Assembly (NCBI RefSeq): GCF_008373765.1
Contig: NZ_VUJW01000001.1
Location: 682,189 to 746,188, forward strand
DNA length: 64,000 nt
Reading direction: 5' to 3'
Source: Nocardioides antri
Lineage (GTDB): Bacteria > Actinomycetota > Actinomycetes > Propionibacteriales > Nocardioidaceae
Numbering within the stretch: position 1 is the stretch's first letter; each line of letters opens with the position of its first letter. The position numbers and the translations under genes were made by a program. The notes under the pieces are model-generated. The model searched no databases. It saw nothing but the letters and a program-made list of their open reading frames with translations, and was not told the origin of the DNA. Shown piece by piece: positions 1 through 9,406 of this stretch.

Positions 1-45
1 GGTGTGCAGCAGCCGGTCGGTCGCGGCCGCGACGGGAAGGGTCAC
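1..45 (-). CDS. 5' end of a minus-strand gene, possibly a maleylpyruvate isomerase-like protein (partial)
   Basis: Only the first 15 codons lie in the window, reading MTLPVAAATDRLLHT from a GTG at 45. A possible -10 box (CATGAT, minus strand, 52-57) lies 6 bases upstream, which fits the leaderless style of this window. The opening resembles mycothiol-dependent maleylpyruvate isomerase/DinB-fold proteins of actinobacteria, but 15 residues are too few to assign a family. It is divergent from uvrA. Confidence 0.35.
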   Translation of the reverse strand, partial: MTLPVAAATDRLLHT

Positions 46-162
46 CCGGCCATCATGCCCAACGCCGCCCCGCCGTCGAAGCCGCCCTCGAAACGGTCGT
101 TGTCGGCGCCCCGTGAGATCGTGGTGAACGGTGTGGCGACTTGTGCGCCCGCCGTACCATGG

Positions 163-176
163 CGAACACTTGTTCG
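163..176. promoter_or_regulatory. LexA (SOS) box upstream of uvrA
   Basis: The sequence CGAACACTTGTTCG matches the Gram-positive/actinobacterial LexA consensus CGAACRNRYGTTYG at 13 of 14 positions. It is a near-perfect inverted repeat with GAAC and GTTC arms spaced by 4 bases. It lies 45 bp before the uvrA start codon, the expected place for a DNA-damage operator on a nucleotide excision repair gene. A possible -10 (TACCAT, 155-160) lies just upstream, so bound LexA would cover the transcription start. Confidence 0.75.
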
Positions 177-177
177 A

Positions 178-203
178 AGGGTCTCGACAGGCTCGACCAC
201 CGA
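178..203. repeat. Dispersed short repeat in the uvrA leader
   Basis: The segment contains GGTCTCGACAGGCTCGACC, sharing the 11-mer TCGACAGGCTC with 40708-40718 inside sufT. Repeats with this core are familiar from many high-GC actinobacterial genomes (known from memory, not searched). Here it lies between the LexA box and the uvrA start, so it would form part of the uvrA 5' leader. Confidence 0.5.
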
Positions 204-220
204 TCAGGAACGGAACGTTA

Positions 221-3178
221 GTGGCGGACCAGCTCATCATCCGCGGCGCGCGCGAGCACAACCTCAAGGACATCTCGCTCGACCTGCCCCGGGACTCCCT
301 CATCGTCTTCACCGGGCTCTCGGGCTCCGGCAAGTCGAGCCTGGCCTTCGACACGATCTTCGCCGAGGGTCAGCGGCGCTACGTGGAGTCGCTGTCGGCG
401 TACGCCCGCCAGTTCCTCGGCCAGATGGACAAGCCCGACGTCGACTTCATCGAGGGCCTGTCCCCGGCCGTCTCGATCGACCAGAAGTCGACCTCGAAGA
501 ACCCGCGATCGACGGTCGGCACGATCACGGAGGTCTATGACTACCTCCGACTGCTCTACGCCCGTGCCGGTCGCCCGCACTGCCCCACCTGCGGCGCGCC
601 GATCGAGCGGCAGACGCCGCAGCAGATCGTCGACCGCGTGCTCGCGCTGGAGGAGGGCCGCCGGTTCCAGGTGCTCGCTCCGGTGATCCGCGGCCGCAAG
701 GGGGAGTACGTCGACCTCTTCCGGCAGCTGCAGACCCAGGGGTTCAGCCGCGCCCGGGTCGACGGCGCGATCCACAACCTCGACTCGCCGCCGAAGCTCG
801 ACAAGAAGATCAAGCACTCGATCGAGGTCGTCGTCGACCGGCTGGCGGTCAAGGACTCGGCGAAGCGCCGGCTGACCGACTCGGTGGAGACCGCGCTCAA
901 CCTCGCCAGCGGGCTGGTCGTGCTCGACTTCGTCGACCTGCCCGAGGACGACCCGCACCGCGAGATGCGGTTCAGCGAGAAGATGTCGTGCCCCAACGAG
1001 CACCCGCTCGACACCGACGAGCTCGAGCCGCGGTCGTTCTCGTTCAACTCGCCGTTCGGTGCCTGCCCGTCGTGCACGGGCCTCGGCACCCGGATGGAGG
1101 TCGACCCCGAGCTGGTCGTCCCCGACCCGACCGCGACGCTGGGCGAGGGTGCTCTCCAGCCGTGGAGCCACGCCCATGTCGCCGACTACTTCGGCAAGCT
1201 GGTCCAGGCCCTGGGCGAGGAGCTCGGGTTCGACATGGACACGCCGTGGGAGCAGCTCCCGGCCAAGGCGCGCAAGGCGATCCTCGACGGCCACCCGACG
1301 AAGGTGCACGTCGTGACCCGCAACCGCTACGGCCGCCAGCGGTCCTACTACGCCGAGTTCGAGGGAGTGCGCTCCTACGTCGAGCGCCGTCACCGCGAGG
1401 CCGAGAGCGACGTCAGCCGCGAGCGGTTCGAGGGCTTCATGCGCGAGGTGCCGTGCCCGGTCTGCGAGGGCTCACGGCTCAAGCCGGTCTCGATGTCGGT
1501 CACCCTCGGCTCCAAGGAGTCGGGCGGCAAGAACATCGCCGAGGTCTGCGCGCTGCCGATCAACGAGTCCGCCGACTACCTCCGCAACCTCGACCTCTCC
1601 GCCCGCGAGCGGCAGATCGGCGAGCGGGTCCTCAAGGAGATCCAGGAGCGGCTGCAGTTCCTGCTCGACGTGGGCCTCGACTACCTCTCGCTCGACCGGC
1701 CGTCCGGGTCGCTCTCCGGCGGTGAGGCGCAGCGGATCCGGCTCGCGACCCAGATCGGCGCCGGTCTGGTGGGCGTCCTCTACGTCCTCGACGAGCCCTC
1801 GATCGGCCTCCACCAGCGCGACAACCAGAAGCTCATCGAGACCCTGGTCCGGCTCAAGGACCTCGGCAACACCCTGATCGTCGTCGAGCACGACGAGGAC
1901 ACCATCCGGGTCGCCGACTGGGTCGTCGACATCGGGCCCGGTGCCGGCGAGCACGGCGGCCAGGTCGTCCACTCGGGCACGGTCAAGGCGCTGCTGGAGC
2001 ACCCCGACTCGATGACGGGGGAGTACCTCTCGGGCCGGCGCGAGATCCCCGTGCCTGCCGTGCGCCGGCCGCGCACGGTCGGCCGTGAGCTCACTGTGCA
2101 CGGCGCTCGCGAGCACAACCTGAAGAACATCGACGTGAGCTTCCCGCTGGGTCTCTTCGTCGCCGTCACCGGCGTCTCCGGCTCCGGCAAGTCCACGCTC
2201 GTCAACGACATCCTCTACACGTCGCTGGCCAAGGAGCTCCACCGCGCGCGGACGATCCCGGGCCGCCACCAGAAGATCACCGGCATCGACCACGTCGACA
2301 AGGTCATCCACGTCGACCAGGGGCCGATCGGCCGGACGCCGCGGTCCAACCCCGCGACCTACACCGGCGTCTTCGACCACATCCGCAAGCTCTTCGCCTC
2401 CACGCCGGAGGCGAAGATCCGGGGCTACCAGCAGGGCCGGTTCTCGTTCAACGTCAAGGGCGGGCGCTGCGAGGCGTGCACCGGCGACGGCACGATCAAG
2501 ATCGAGATGAACTTCCTGCCGGACGTCTACGTCCCGTGCGAGGTCTGCCACGGCGCGCGCTACAACCGCGAGACGCTCGAGGTCCACTACAAGGGCAAGA
2601 CCATCGCCGAGGTCCTCGACATGCCGATCGAGGAGGCGCTGGAGTTCTTCGGGGCGGTGCCGGCGATCGCTCGCCACATGAAGACGCTGGTGGAGGTCGG
2701 CCTGGGCTACGTCCGGCTCGGACAGCCCGCCACCACGCTGTCCGGTGGCGAGGCGCAGCGGGTCAAGCTGTCGACGGAGCTCCAGAAGCGGTCGACCGGC
2801 CGCACGGTTTACGTCCTCGACGAGCCCACGACCGGGCTCCACTTCGAGGACATCCGCAAGCTGCTCGGTGTCCTCTCCTCGCTGGTCGACAAGGGCAACA
2901 GCGTGCTCGTCATCGAGCACAACCTCGACGTGGTCAAGACCGCCGACTGGATCGTCGACATGGGCCCGGCCGGCGGCTCCCGCGGCGGCACGGTCGTCGC
3001 CGAGGGCACGCCCGAGCAGATCGCCGTGACCCCCGGCAGCTTCACCGGCGAGTTCCTCAAGCCTCTGCTCGACGGCCGCGAGGCGGCACAGCCGAAGCGC
3101 AGGCGCGCGTCCGCGGCGACATCCGGCACGGCCAAGAAGCGGACCACGGCGAAGGCCCGGACCAGCACCCGTCGCTGA
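221..3178 (+). CDS. uvrA: UvrABC system protein A
   Basis: This is the DNA-damage sensor ATPase of nucleotide excision repair. It loads UvrB at lesions and then leaves. The protein is 985 aa, normal for the family. Two ABC halves are visible: Walker [10 protein letters not shown] near residue 32 and GVSGSGKST near residue 650, each with an ABC signature (LSGGEAQR) and a DEP(S/T)xGLH Walker B. Zinc-finger cysteines occur in CPTCGAP near residue 120, in CPSC near residue 285, and in the CEAC/CEVC pair of the C-terminal half. The GTG at 221 is chosen because [18 protein letters not shown] is the usual UvrA start; an in-frame ATG at 131 would add 30 unrelated residues across the LexA box. The tail is basic (Lys/Arg-rich), common in actinobacteria. 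Confidence 0.97.
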   Translation: MADQLIIRGAREHNLKDISLDLPRDSLIVFTGLSGSGKSSLAFDTIFAEGQRRYVESLSAYARQFLGQMDKPDVDFIEGLSPAVSIDQKSTSKNPRSTVGTITEVYDYLRLLYARAGRPHCPTCGAPIERQTPQQIVDRVLALEEGRRFQVLAPVIRGRKGEYVDLFRQLQTQGFSRARVDGAIHNLDSPPKLDKKIKHSIEVVVDRLAVKDSAKRRLTDSVETALNLASGLVVLDFVDLPEDDPHREMRFSEKMSCPNEHPLDTDELEPRSFSFNSPFGACPSCTGLGTRMEVDPELVVPDPTATLGEGALQPWSHAHVADYFGKLVQALGEELGFDMDTPWEQLPAKARKAILDGHPTKVHVVTRNRYGRQRSYYAEFEGVRSYVERRHREAESDVSRERFEGFMREVPCPVCEGSRLKPVSMSVTLGSKESGGKNIAEVCALPINESADYLRNLDLSARERQIGERVLKEIQERLQFLLDVGLDYLSLDRPSGSLSGGEAQRIRLATQIGAGLVGVLYVLDEPSIGLHQRDNQKLIETLVRLKDLGNTLIVVEHDEDTIRVADWVVDIGPGAGEHGGQVVHSGTVKALLEHPDSMTGEYLSGRREIPVPAVRRPRTVGRELTVHGAREHNLKNIDVSFPLGLFVAVTGVSGSGKSTLVNDILYTSLAKELHRARTIPGRHQKITGIDHVDKVIHVDQGPIGRTPRSNPATYTGVFDHIRKLFASTPEAKIRGYQQGRFSFNVKGGRCEACTGDGTIKIEMNFLPDVYVPCEVCHGARYNRETLEVHYKGKTIAEVLDMPIEEALEFFGAVPAIARHMKTLVEVGLGYVRLGQPATTLSGGEAQRVKLSTELQKRSTGRTVYVLDEPTTGLHFEDIRKLLGVLSSLVDKGNSVLVIEHNLDVVKTADWIVDMGPAGGSRGGTVVAEGTPEQIAVTPGSFTGEFLKPLLDGREAAQPKRRRASAATSGTAKKRTTAKARTSTRR

Positions 3179-3240
3179 GCGTTGCCCAAGAAATCGGTCT
3201 CGTCCTGAACCAGACGGCGCCTCGGTACGTTAGGTGCGGT

Positions 3241-3711
3241 ATGACGATCAAAAGATCAACCATCAGTCGGCGGCGGGCTCTCGGCGGGGCCGCCGGCCTC
3301 GGGGTCGGGCTGCCGCTGCTGGCCGCGTGCGGCGACGACGGCAGCGACTCCGGGTCCGACCCGGCCACCTCCGACCCGGCCAGCCCGACCTCGGCGGACG
3401 GCAAGCCCTCGGCGAGCGAGTCGGCGCCGGCGGGCGAGGGGATCGCGACGTCCGAGGTGCCGGTGGGCGGCGGCATCATCGCGGACCAGGTCGTCATCAC
3501 CCAGCCGACCGAGGGCGAGTTCAAAGCGTTCACCGCGGTCTGCACGCACCAGCAGTGCCTCGTCGGCGACGTCTCCGGCGGCACCATCAACTGCCCGTGC
3601 CACGGGAGCCAGTTCTCGATCGAGGACGGGTCGGTCACGGCCGGGCCGGCGCCCTCGCCCCTCGACACAGTCGGCCTCAGCGTCGACGGCGGCCGGATCG
3701 TGGTCGGATGA
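3241..3711 (+). CDS. Rieske [2Fe-2S] lipoprotein, disulfide-type
   Basis: A 156-aa exported electron-transfer protein. The N-terminus has a twin-arginine-like SRRRALGG and a lipobox LAAC with Cys30, so it is probably exported by Tat and lipid-anchored. A Ser/Asp/Ala-rich linker follows. The Rieske fold has both ligand boxes: Cys101-Thr-His103 and Cys118-Pro-Cys-His121. Cys106 and Cys120 are also present and would form the disulfide that holds the cluster in classic Rieske proteins. It overlaps the next gene by an ATGA junction, and that neighbour is a paralogue. The redox partner is unknown. Rieske proteins between uvrA and uvrC appear to be usual in related genomes (recollection). Confidence 0.85.
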   Translation: MTIKRSTISRRRALGGAAGLGVGLPLLAACGDDGSDSGSDPATSDPASPTSADGKPSASESAPAGEGIATSEVPVGGGIIADQVVITQPTEGEFKAFTAVCTHQQCLVGDVSGGTINCPCHGSQFSIEDGSVTAGPAPSPLDTVGLSVDGGRIVVG

Positions 3712-4136
3712 GCGGCCTCGGGGAGGTCCGTGCCACGCGCCGGATCGTGTTCCACGGGCTGGGGGCGCTCGGCGTCGCCGCCGCCCTGGCGGGCTGCGCC
3801 GGGGACGACGGTGACGACGGGGAAGGCGGAGGCTCCGGGGTCGAGTCCGGAGCCGAGCTGACCACCACGGCCGAGGTCCCGGTCGGCGGCGGCATCGTGC
3901 TCGCCGACGAGAAGATCGTCGTCGTGCAGCCGACGGAGGGCGACTTCCGGGCCTACACGGCGGTCTGCACCCACCAGCAGCTGCTCGTCACCTCGGTCGA
4001 GGACGGCACCATCCACTGCTCCAACCATGGCAGCTCGTACGACGCCGCGACCGGCGAGGTGACCGGAGGGCCTGCGCCGTCGGCGCTGTCGAGCGTGGAG
4101 ATCACCGTCGAGGGCGACAAGATCCTCAAGGCCTGA
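3708..4136 (+). CDS. Rieske [2Fe-2S] lipoprotein lacking the disulfide cysteines
   Basis: A 142-aa paralogue of the preceding protein, translationally coupled to it by ATGA. It has a signal peptide with lipobox LAGC (Cys30), an acidic linker, then the Rieske ligands Cys87-Thr-His89 and Cys104-Ser-Asn-His107. The two disulfide cysteines of its neighbour are replaced by Leu92 and Asn106. Rieske proteins without this disulfide resemble Rieske-type ferredoxins, which usually have lower potential, so the pair may carry electrons at different potentials (inference). The shared flanking sequences EVPVGGGI and VxQPTEG(D/E)F show recent duplication. Its 3' end overlaps the convergent next gene by 11 bp. 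Confidence 0.82.
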   Translation: MSGLGEVRATRRIVFHGLGALGVAAALAGCAGDDGDDGEGGGSGVESGAELTTTAEVPVGGGIVLADEKIVVVQPTEGDFRAYTAVCTHQQLLVTSVEDGTIHCSNHGSSYDAATGEVTGGPAPSALSSVEITVEGDKILKA

Positions 4137-5406
4137 GGGCCTGCGCGCGCCAGCGCTCGTCCCGCGGGGACGGCCGGCGGTCGAGGCGGGCGTCGAGCAG
4201 GACCCGCGCGTCGTCGTACCGCTCTGCCCGTAGGAGTGCCGCGATCCGGGTCTCCTCCACGATCTCGCGCTGGGCGTCGGAACCGCCGAGCCGCCAGGCG
4301 TCCGTCGCAAGCATGCCCAGCCGGTCGGCGGCCTCGGACGGGTGACCGGAGCCGAGCTCCTCGAGCGCGAGGGCGAGCGATGCGACCACCTCGCGATGGG
4401 CCGGGTGCGGGTGGCTGGCGCTGCGGGCGGCGAGCCGTCGGAGGGCGTCGAGGTCGCCGAGCGCGAGGAGCGTGACCGCGGCGTGCAGCGCGAGGAACGG
4501 AGTGGCCGGTGCTTCGAGGACCCCGCGACCGGTCACCCGGGCGACCTCCTCCAAGCCGGGGACCGCCTCGGCGCCGGGTGTCAGCGCCCACCGGAACAGG
4601 AGCGACCCGGTGTCGACGAGCGCCCGGCAGCCGACGGCGCGGCGGGGCTCGAGCTGGGTCGCGTAGCGGCGCCGGAGGGCGTCGAGGTCGCCGAGGGACA
4701 GCTCGTGCAGCGCCGCGTGCCAGGCGAAGTGGGTGATGCTCTCGGTCCCGGCGCCCTCCCCGGCGACCCAGGCGTCCATCCAGGCCAGGCCGGCGACGTG
4801 GTCACCGGTCTCGTAGTGCGCGTGCGAGCGGGCGTGCGCGGCGTGCCCGGCCGCCGGGTCGACGGCCAGCGCCCGGCACGACAGCGCCATCGCGTCGTCG
4901 TACCGGTGCTGCTCCTGGCGGACGAAGGCGAGCACGCCGAGGTACCACGGGTCGTCGCCGTACGACGGCGCCGCGCGCTCGACGATCGCCCAGGCCTCGG
5001 CCGGCACCTCGGTCACGCCGGCGAAGGCGATCGTCGGCATCGCCACCGAGAGCAGCAGGGCGTCGCGGGGGTAGGCCTCGAGGTGGGCGAGCAGCGGCCG
5101 GTGGTCGCCCTGCAGGTGCTGGTCGACGGCGTGGACGTGGCTGCGCTCGCGGTCGCTGGCCCGCGCGGCGAGCCGGCGGGCGTCGTCGAGCCGGGACGCG
5201 ATGTCGACGTCGACGCACATCTCGTGACCGAGCAGGGCGAGGTCGGCATGGGCGAGGGCGAACGTCGGGTCGTGCGCGAGCGCGGCGGCGATGCGGACGT
5301 GCGCCCCGCGCCGGAGCCGGAGCAGGTCACGGACTCCGGCGACGTACGACGCCGCGGCCGCGGCGTTCGTGGTCAGCGGATAGCCGTAGTCGTCCCGACA
5401 ACCCAT
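4126..5406 (-). CDS. TTC38-like tetratricopeptide-repeat protein
   Basis: A 426-aa predicted soluble all-helical protein. The N-terminus CRDDYGYPLTT followed by a helical region and DPTFALAHADLALLG matches the pattern of the TTC38 (TPR repeat protein 38) family. Ala/Leu-rich helix pairs continue through residue 400, including AGHAAHARSHAHYETGDH near residue 190. No signal peptide or membrane segment is seen. The enzymatic role, if any, is unknown; TPR repeats usually mediate protein contacts. It is convergent with the Rieske pair and divergent from uvrC, with 109 bp to the uvrC start. Confidence 0.7.
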   Translation of the reverse strand: MGCRDDYGYPLTTNAAAAASYVAGVRDLLRLRRGAHVRIAAALAHDPTFALAHADLALLGHEMCVDVDIASRLDDARRLAARASDRERSHVHAVDQHLQGDHRPLLAHLEAYPRDALLLSVAMPTIAFAGVTEVPAEAWAIVERAAPSYGDDPWYLGVLAFVRQEQHRYDDAMALSCRALAVDPAAGHAAHARSHAHYETGDHVAGLAWMDAWVAGEGAGTESITHFAWHAALHELSLGDLDALRRRYATQLEPRRAVGCRALVDTGSLLFRWALTPGAEAVPGLEEVARVTGRGVLEAPATPFLALHAAVTLLALGDLDALRRLAARSASHPHPAHREVVASLALALEELGSGHPSEAADRLGMLATDAWRLGGSDAQREIVEETRIAALLRAERYDDARVLLDARLDRRPSPRDERWRAQALRP

Positions 5407-5503
5407 ACCGCCAGTGTCACCCGATCGGCCGCGATCGGACGCGATTTCGGTGCGGGCATCTGCCGATCACGCTGTCAGCCGCGAAGTCGTCGGCGACGGT
5501 CCG

Positions 5504-5509
5504 TAGGGT
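5504..5509 (+). promoter_or_regulatory. -10 box for leaderless uvrC
   Basis: TAGGGT ends 6 bases before the uvrC GTG. No Shine-Dalgarno sequence precedes the start, so transcription probably begins at or next to the start codon. Confidence 0.5.
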
Positions 5510-5515
5510 GGAGCC

Positions 5516-7444
5516 GTGTCGCAGAGCTACCGCCCGAAGCCGGGTGAGATCCCCACCGAGCCTGGGGTCTACCGCTTCCGCGACAAGCAGCGACGGGTGA
5601 TCTACGTCGGCAAGGCGAAGAACCTCCGGGCGCGGCTCTCGTCCTACTTCCAGGACATCGGCAACCTGCACCAGCGGACCGCCTCGATGGTCACCACGGC
5701 TGCCTCAGTGGAGTGGACCGTCGTCAAGACCGAGGTCGAGGCGCTGCAGCTGGAGTACTCCTGGATCAAGGAGTTCGACCCGCGGTTCAACGTGAAGTAC
5801 CGCGACGACAAGTCCTACCCGTGGCTGGCGGTGACCGTCGGCGAGGAGTTCCCGCGGGTCATGGTCGGTCGCGGCGCGAAGCGCAAGGGCACCCGCTACT
5901 TCGGGCCCTACAGCCACGCCTGGGCCATCCGCGAGACCGTCGACATCCTGCTCCGGGTCTTTCCGATGCGGTCGTGCAGCAACGGCGTGTTCAAGCGCTC
6001 GCAGCAGATCGGGCGGCCGTGCCTGCTCGGCTACATCGACAAGTGTGCGGCGCCCTGCGTCGGCAACGTCACGCCTGCGGAGCACCGGGCGATCGTCGAC
6101 GACTTCTGCGAGTTCATGGCGGGCCGCACGCGGCCGTTCATGAAGCGCATCGAGCAGCAGATGTACGCCGCCAGCGACTCGATGGACTTCGAGAAGGCGG
6201 CCCGGCTGCGAGACGACCTGGGCGCGATGCGGAAGGCGCTGGAGAAGCAGGCGGTGGTGCTCGGTGACGGCGCCGACGCCGACGTGATCGCGCTCGCGGA
6301 GGACCCGCTCGAGGTCGCCGTCCAGGTCTTCTACGTCCGCGGCGGGCGGATCCGGGGCCAGCGCGGCTGGGTCGCCGACCGCACCGACGACAGCGGCACG
6401 CCCGAGCTGGTCGAGAACTTCCTGCTCCAGCTCTACGCCGGCGAGCCCGACGCCGTGCCGAAGGAGATCCTGGTGCCGGAGCTGCCGCCCGAGCCGGCGA
6501 CCCTCGAGCAGCTGCTCGGGGACCTCCGCGGCGCCAAGGTGTCGATCCGGGTGCCGCAGCGGGGCGACAAGAAGTCCCTGCAGGAGAACGTCGCGCGCAA
6601 CGCGAAGGAGTCGCTGGCCCTCCACAAGACCAAGCGGGCGAGCGACCTGACCACCCGCAACCAGGCGCTCTCCGAGATCGCGGAGGCGCTCGGGCTCGAC
6701 GAGGCGCCGCTGCGGATCGAGTGCTACGACGTCTCCCACATCCAGGGCACCGAGATCGTGGCGTCGATGGTGGTCTTCGAGGACGGGCTCGCGCGCAAGG
6801 GGGAGTACCGCCGGTTCGTCATCCGTGACCAGCAGGGGTCGGACGACGTCGCGGCGATGCACGAGGTGATCACTCGCCGCTTCCGCCGGCTGCTCGACGA
6901 GCAGGCGCGCAGCGAGGAGCGGATCGGCGAGGACGGGCCGATGCTGGTCGACCCCGACACCGGCCGGCCCCGCAAGTTCGCCTACGCCCCCGGACTGGTC
7001 GTCGTCGACGGCGGCGCCCCCCAGGTGGCGGCCGCCCAGCGGGCGCTCGACGAGCTCGGCATCGACGACATCCCCGTCTGCGGGCTGGCCAAGCGGCTCG
7101 AGGAGGTGTGGGTCCCCGGTCAGGAGGACCCCGTCATCCTGCGGCGCACCTCGGAGGGCCTCTACCTGCTCCAGCGGCTGCGGGACGAGGCCCACCGGTT
7201 CGCGATCGCGCACCACCGCGGCCGTCGCTCGAAGTCGATGGTCGAGAGCATGCTCGACGACGTCCCCGGCCTCGGCGAGGTGCGGCGCAAGACGCTGCTG
7301 CGCCACTTCGGCTCCCTGAAGAAGCTGCGCGAGGCCGACCTCGAGGCGATCGCCGCGGTCCCCGGCATCGGGCCGCGCACGGCCAGCGCGATCAAGACCG
7401 CGGTCGCGACCAGCGACGCCACACGGAAGAATCCCGCGTCATGA
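5516..7444 (+). CDS. uvrC: UvrABC system protein C (excinuclease)
   Basis: This nuclease makes the dual incisions of nucleotide excision repair after UvrA/UvrB recognition. The 642 aa show a GIY-YIG domain (GVYRFRDK then [14 protein letters not shown], residues 17-45), a UVR motif ([13 protein letters not shown], near residue 225), the RNase H-like endonuclease region with [20 protein letters not shown] near residue 402 and VVDGGAPQV near residue 497, and C-terminal helix-hairpin-helix motifs ([28 protein letters not shown]). Length is normal. The GTG start agrees with the family start [18 protein letters not shown] and with the -10 box 6 bases upstream. It heads a run with rapZ, yvcK and whiA. 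Confidence 0.97.
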   Translation: MSQSYRPKPGEIPTEPGVYRFRDKQRRVIYVGKAKNLRARLSSYFQDIGNLHQRTASMVTTAASVEWTVVKTEVEALQLEYSWIKEFDPRFNVKYRDDKSYPWLAVTVGEEFPRVMVGRGAKRKGTRYFGPYSHAWAIRETVDILLRVFPMRSCSNGVFKRSQQIGRPCLLGYIDKCAAPCVGNVTPAEHRAIVDDFCEFMAGRTRPFMKRIEQQMYAASDSMDFEKAARLRDDLGAMRKALEKQAVVLGDGADADVIALAEDPLEVAVQVFYVRGGRIRGQRGWVADRTDDSGTPELVENFLLQLYAGEPDAVPKEILVPELPPEPATLEQLLGDLRGAKVSIRVPQRGDKKSLQENVARNAKESLALHKTKRASDLTTRNQALSEIAEALGLDEAPLRIECYDVSHIQGTEIVASMVVFEDGLARKGEYRRFVIRDQQGSDDVAAMHEVITRRFRRLLDEQARSEERIGEDGPMLVDPDTGRPRKFAYAPGLVVVDGGAPQVAAAQRALDELGIDDIPVCGLAKRLEEVWVPGQEDPVILRRTSEGLYLLQRLRDEAHRFAIAHHRGRRSKSMVESMLDDVPGLGEVRRKTLLRHFGSLKKLREADLEAIAAVPGIGPRTASAIKTAVATSDATRKNPAS

Positions 7445-7518
7445 ACCCACCCCACGAAGTTCTTCGCCTCCCCCGCTTCGCTCCTCCGGCGAACAACTCC
7501 GCGGGGACCCCGGAATGA
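7441..7518 (+). CDS. 25-codon mini-ORF bridging uvrC and rapZ
   Basis: An ATG at 7441 overlaps the uvrC stop (ATGA), and the TGA at 7516 overlaps the rapZ ATG (ATGA). The 25-codon frame thus fills the whole gap and would allow ribosomes to pass from uvrC into rapZ. The peptide starts [16 protein letters not shown] and resembles nothing I know. The DNA contains a hairpin-forming repeat, so the frame may be a neutral repeat that happens to stay open. Expression is not shown by sequence alone. Confidence 0.3.
   Translation: MNPPHEVLRLPRFAPPANNSAGTPE
7459..7497. repeat. Inverted repeat (hairpin) between uvrC and rapZ
   Basis: GTTCTTCGCC (7459-7468) and GGCGAACAAC (7488-7497) are complementary at 9 of 10 positions, with a 19-base pyrimidine-rich loop. 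The sequence style (TTCGCC..CTTCGCTCC..GGCGAA) recalls REP-like elements of actinobacteria, from memory. It could slow or attenuate read-through from uvrC to rapZ. Confidence 0.5.
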
Positions 7519-8384
7519 CGGCCCAACCTGCCGGCGAGCTCGTCGTCGTCACCGGCATGACCGGCGCCGGCCGGAGCACGGCGGCGAAGGAGCTGGAGGA
7601 CCTCGGCTACTACGTCGTCGACAACCTGCCGCCGAGCCTGCTGCCCGACGTGGTGCGGCTGGTCGACGAGAGCCAGGGGCGGAGCCAGCGGATCGCGGTC
7701 GTCGTCGACGTACGGTCCGGCTCGTTCTTCCAGGGCCTGCGCAGCGCCCTGGCCCACGGCGTCACCGGCCGCCACACGACGCTGGTGTTCCTCGACGCCG
7801 TCGACGAGGTGCTGGTCCGACGGCAGGAGGCGGCGCGCCGGCCGCACCCGCTCCAGGAGGGTGGTCGGCTGCTCGACGGTCTCAAGCGGGAGCGGGTCGT
7901 GCTCGCCGACCTCCGCAGCGACGCCGACCTGGTCATCGACACCAGCAACCTCAACGTGCACCAGCTCACCGACCGGATCGCGGAGTCGTTCGGCACGCCG
8001 GAGACGACGCGGCTGCGGGTGACCACGATCAGCTTCGGCTTCAAGTACGGCATCCCGGTCGACGCCGACTACGTCGCCGACATGCGCTTCCTGCCCAACC
8101 CGCACTGGGTGCCCGAGCTTCGCGCCCTCACCGGCCGCGACCAGGACGTCGCCGACTACGTCCTCAGCCGGCTCGGAGCGGCGGAGTTCCTCGACCAGTA
8201 CGTCAGCCTGCTGACCGGGGTCGCGGAGGGCTACCTCCGCGAGGGAAAGCGGTTCATGCGGGTTGCCATCGGCTGCACCGGCGGGAAGCACCGCAGCGTA
8301 GCGATGAGCGAGGAGATCGCCCGCCGGATGCAGGAGCGGGGCTACGTCGCCCGCGCGCTCCACCGCGACCTGGGGCGCGAATGA
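7515..8384 (+). CDS. rapZ: RapZ/YvcJ-family nucleotide-binding protein
   Basis: A 289-aa P-loop protein. In enterobacteria RapZ binds the small RNA GlmZ and controls glucosamine-6-phosphate synthase. The actinobacterial protein is less studied and may act in nucleotide or cell-wall signalling. The N-terminal P-loop is GMTGAGRST (residues 14-22): the usual Walker lysine is Arg20, as I recall for other actinobacterial members. ELEDLGYYVVDNLPPSLLP follows. The C-terminal signature is complete, with ISFGFKYGIP, RFLPNPHWVPELR and GCTGGKHRSVAM. It ends in an ATGA overlap with yvcK, giving the conserved rapZ-yvcK-whiA order. Confidence 0.93.
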   Translation: MTAQPAGELVVVTGMTGAGRSTAAKELEDLGYYVVDNLPPSLLPDVVRLVDESQGRSQRIAVVVDVRSGSFFQGLRSALAHGVTGRHTTLVFLDAVDEVLVRRQEAARRPHPLQEGGRLLDGLKRERVVLADLRSDADLVIDTSNLNVHQLTDRIAESFGTPETTRLRVTTISFGFKYGIPVDADYVADMRFLPNPHWVPELRALTGRDQDVADYVLSRLGAAEFLDQYVSLLTGVAEGYLREGKRFMRVAIGCTGGKHRSVAMSEEIARRMQERGYVARALHRDLGRE

Positions 8385-9358
8385 CCCCTCGACCCCACGA
8401 CCGCGCCCAGGCCGTGGTCGCCCTCGGCGGCGGTCACGGTCTCCACGCGTCGCTGACCGCGCTCCGGATGCTGGTCGACGACCTCACGGTCGACGAGCTC
8501 ACCGCCGTCGTGACCGTCGCCGACAACGGCGGCTCGTCGGGCCGGCTGCGCGGGGAGTTCGGCGTGCTGCCGCCCGGCGACCTGCGGATGGCGCTCGCCG
8601 CGCTGTGCGGTGACGACGAGTGGGGCGACACCTGGGCGCGGGTGCTGCAGCACCGCTTCGAGGGCGAGGGGGAGATGCGGGGCCATGTCGTCGGCAACCT
8701 GCTGATCGTCGGCCTCTGGGAGCTGCTCGGCGACCACGTGGACGCGCTCGACTGGGTCGGGCGGCTGCTCGGTGCCAAGGGCCGGGTGCTGCCGATGGCG
8801 ATGACGCCGATGGACATCACCGCCGAGGTGCGCGGCCTCGCGGACGACCCCGACGAGCTGACGTTGGTCAGGGGCCAGGTCGAGGTCGCCACCACGGAGG
8901 GCGTGATCACCTCGGTGGCGCTCGACCCGCCCGACCCCGAGATCAGCCCGGCGGTGCTGGCGGCGATCGAGGAGGCCGACTGGGCGGTGCTGGGTCCGGG
9001 CTCCTGGTTCTCCTCGGTGATCCCGCACCTCCTCGTCCCGCAGCTGAGGCAGGCTCTGGTCGCGACCGATGCCCGGCTGATCGTCGTCCTCAACCTCGCC
9101 GAGCAGCAGGGTGAGACCCACGGCTTCGGGCCGGCCGACCACCTGGCGGTGCTCGCGGAGCACGCGCCGGACCTGGCCGTCCACACGGTGCTGGCGGACC
9201 GGGAGAGCGTCGGCGACGGCCTCGACGACCTGCGCGCGATGGTCGCCGCGCTCGGCGCACGGCTGGAGATCGACGACGTCGCGATGAGCGACGGAACCCC
9301 GCGGCACGACCCGACGCTGCTCGCCGCCGCCTACGCGCGGATCATGCAGTCCGGTTAG
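8381..9358 (+). CDS. yvcK: YvcK/CofD-like gluconeogenesis factor
   Basis: A 325-aa member of the YvcK family (CuvA in mycobacteria), which binds UDP-sugars and is needed for growth on gluconeogenic carbon and for cell-wall precursor supply. The fold signature ALGGGHGLHASL (residue 13 on) is followed by VVTVADNGGSSGRLRGEFG and LPPGDLRMALAAL, then GHVVGNLLIVGL. AVLGPGSWFSSVIPHLLVP marks the later nucleotide-binding region. The start overlaps rapZ by ATGA. It lacks the F420-specific residues context of CofD, and the position next to rapZ and whiA supports YvcK rather than CofD. Confidence 0.93.
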   Translation: MTPRPHDRAQAVVALGGGHGLHASLTALRMLVDDLTVDELTAVVTVADNGGSSGRLRGEFGVLPPGDLRMALAALCGDDEWGDTWARVLQHRFEGEGEMRGHVVGNLLIVGLWELLGDHVDALDWVGRLLGAKGRVLPMAMTPMDITAEVRGLADDPDELTLVRGQVEVATTEGVITSVALDPPDPEISPAVLAAIEEADWAVLGPGSWFSSVIPHLLVPQLRQALVATDARLIVVLNLAEQQGETHGFGPADHLAVLAEHAPDLAVHTVLADRESVGDGLDDLRAMVAALGARLEIDDVAMSDGTPRHDPTLLAAAYARIMQSG

Positions 9359-9406
9359 GCCGTTCCGGGTTCTTCGGTAGTTGACCGTCGTGGCAGGATC
9401 GCCCTT

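Noticed and set aside
131-220. Upstream in-frame ATG giving a longer UvrA
   Set aside because: The extra 30 residues cross the LexA box and a dispersed repeat and do not resemble UvrA N-termini; the GTG at 221 gives the family start.
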